DNA of 64,000 nt from UBA1227 sp045642705 (GTDB lineage Bacteria; Bacillota; Clostridia; Oscillospirales; Acutalibacteraceae), in NCBI GenBank assembly GCA_045642705.1, contig JAZUJK010000008.1:34083-98082 (forward strand), written 5' to 3'. Made by a program: the position numbers and the translations under genes. Positions 63,150 to 64,000 of this stretch are shown piece by piece. Numbering within the stretch: position 1 is the first letter of the stretch; each line of letters begins with the position of its first letter. The notes below the pieces were generated by a model. The model ran no database searches. It had not been told where the DNA came from and worked only from the letters and a program-made list of their open reading frames with translations.

Positions 63150-63183
63150 TTTTTTACAAAAGGAGCACCTTTTCAGGTGCTCC
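63150..63183 (-). terminator. Terminator between uracil permease and pyrC
   Basis: 9-bp perfect stem GGAGCACCT / AGGTGCTCC (63162-63170 with 63175-63183), 4-base loop, then TTTTGTAAAAAA on the minus strand. No PyrR-type antiterminator is evident in the short space, so the pyr genes depend on read-through or an unseen promoter. Confidence 0.82.
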
Positions 63184-63198
63184 GTATGTAAATTAAAC

Positions 63199-64000
63199 TT
63201 ATTTTTCAGCAGCTGCTGCCTTAGCCTCTGCTTTCTTAGTCTGCTTAACATCCTTTGCATTAGCAGAAGATGAGAGTGAAGCACCTGTGTCTTCTGGTGA
63301 TTCCTCTTCAAAGTCATAATCCTTACCAGGAAGGATAGCATTGAGGATAATACCAGCAAGTGATGCTACTGCAAGAGCTGAGAGTGTAATTGTAGCCTTG
63401 CCAATGCCGAATGAGAGACCGCTTGTAAGTCCAAGACCTGTTACAAGGATAACAGCAGCAATGATCAGGTTACGAGAGTTTGCGAAATCAACGCGTGTGT
63501 CAACAATGTTTCTAACACCGGCTGCAGAAATCATACCGTAGAGAACGAATGAGATACCGCCGATAACAGCTGTTGGAAGGAGTTCGATTACTGCAGCGAA
63601 CTTAGGGCAGAATGAAAGAACTGTTGCGAAGATAGCTGCAATACGAATTACGCGTGGATCATAAACCTTAGTAAGAACAAGAACGCCTGTGTTCTCGCCG
63701 TATGTTGTATTAGCAGGACCACCAACGAGTGATGCAAGTGCTGTTGCAAGACCGTCGCCTATGAGTGTTCTGTGGAGGCCTGGATCCTTGATATAGTTCT
63801 TATCTACTGTTGCGCTGATAGCTGAGATATCACCGATATGCTCCATCATTGTTGCGAGTGCGATAGGCATGATAGCGATGATTGAGCTTACTACGAGTGA
63901 GCTCTTACCAAAGTCAACACCAAGAACTGTAGAAGCCTTGTGAATTGGTAAGCCAAGCCATGGAGCTGCCTTGAGGTACTCAAGAGCGCTTACTGAGAAG
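63199..64000 (-). CDS. uraA: Uracil permease (NCS2 family), partial
   Basis: 267 codons visible; the reading frame is open to the window edge, so the N-terminal part lies beyond base 64000. The NCS2 signature NTTYGENTGVL and VYDPRVIRIAAIF, then GGISFVLYGMISAAGVRNI, identify a UraA/PyrP-type proton-uracil symporter. The C-terminal 45 residues (from about GKDYDFEEE to KAEAKAAAAEK) form a charged, Ala/Lys/Ser-rich tail not usual for the family. Placement next to de novo UMP genes fits co-control of uptake and synthesis. Confidence 0.93.
   Translation of the reverse strand, partial: FSVSALEYLKAAPWLGLPIHKASTVLGVDFGKSSLVVSSIIAIMPIALATMMEHIGDISAISATVDKNYIKDPGLHRTLIGDGLATALASLVGGPANTTYGENTGVLVLTKVYDPRVIRIAAIFATVLSFCPKFAAVIELLPTAVIGGISFVLYGMISAAGVRNIVDTRVDFANSRNLIIAAVILVTGLGLTSGLSFGIGKATITLSALAVASLAGIILNAILPGKDYDFEEESPEDTGASLSSSANAKDVKQTKKAEAKAAAAEK

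Noticed and set aside
1..64000. CRISPR arrays, tRNA or rRNA genes, insertion sequences
   Set aside because: I saw no regularly spaced repeats, cloverleaf-like sequences, rRNA stretches or transposase-like frames.

Overview
This 64 kb window looks like chromosome of a low-GC Bacillota bacterium, most likely an anaerobic member of the Clostridia. The evidence is the gene families: class III fructose-1,6-bisphosphatase, HemZ, an IspH-ribosomal protein S1 fusion, B-type dihydroorotate dehydrogenase (PyrD/PyrK), SpoVB-like flippase-HU-RqcP-DivIC-YabR order, and a TAXI-type TRAP transporter. Gene density is high, intergenic gaps are short, and most transcription units end in clear rho-independent terminators. 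I see no tRNA, rRNA, insertion sequence, prophage or CRISPR array. The genus cannot be fixed from the sequence alone.

Layout. 1-9803 (+): tail of uvrA, a 52-residue membrane peptide, fbp, then a tight recJ-relA-MBL hydrolase-hemZ-nucleoside kinase unit. 9808-13161 (+): SpoVB-like flippase, HU, RqcP, DivIC, YabR; the sporulation genes yabP, yabQ and spoIIE that usually sit here in spore formers are absent. 13218-18364 (+): fumarase alpha subunit without its beta partner, an rRNA methyltransferase, a diacylglycerol-kinase-like lipid kinase, radA and a membrane protein. 18420-19601 (-): a zinc-type lipase without a signal peptide. 19784-27290 (+): YdbC-like ssDNA-binding protein, cupin, tyrosine phosphatase, sugar-type MFS carrier, TAXI-TRAP transporter, lipoprotein nuclease, a 328-bp gap with two hairpin elements, and a Xer-type recombinase. 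27327-32585 (-): hybrid histidine kinase, yajC, tgt, queA. 32662-33744 (+): asd.

The most interesting part is 33808-42756. It encodes all four parts of a corrinoid methyl-transfer (O-demethylase-type) system: a uroporphyrinogen-decarboxylase-family methyltransferase I (41554-42756), a corrinoid protein (35634-36269), a methyltetrahydrofolate-forming methyltransferase II (34826-35632) and a ferredoxin-ASKHA reductive activator (36503-38047). With them are a PucR-like regulator (38057-39667), a folate-transporter S component under a tetrahydrofolate riboswitch (34187-34815), a 62-residue unknown protein and a divergent GroEL paralogue (39692-41287) placed behind a strong terminator. A 9-bp motif, GTTCATAAA, lies upstream of three genes of the locus in the same orientation. 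A dedicated chaperonin in a corrinoid methyltransferase locus is, as far as I know, not described.

42892-54670: a DEDDh exonuclease with a zinc ribbon, ComEA-like protein, FkbM methyltransferase; then a minus-strand unit of two membrane proteins, RpiR regulator, BaiN-like flavoprotein, cmk, plsC and ispH-rpsA; then (+) a signal-peptidase-like protein lacking the catalytic serine and an epimerase with a zinc-binding tail. 54724-64000 (-): a de novo UMP operon, pyrC-carB-pyrK-pyrD-pyrF-pyrE-pyrB, preceded by a uracil permease cut by the window edge. PyrB carries a fused PyrI-type zinc domain, and carA is not in the window.
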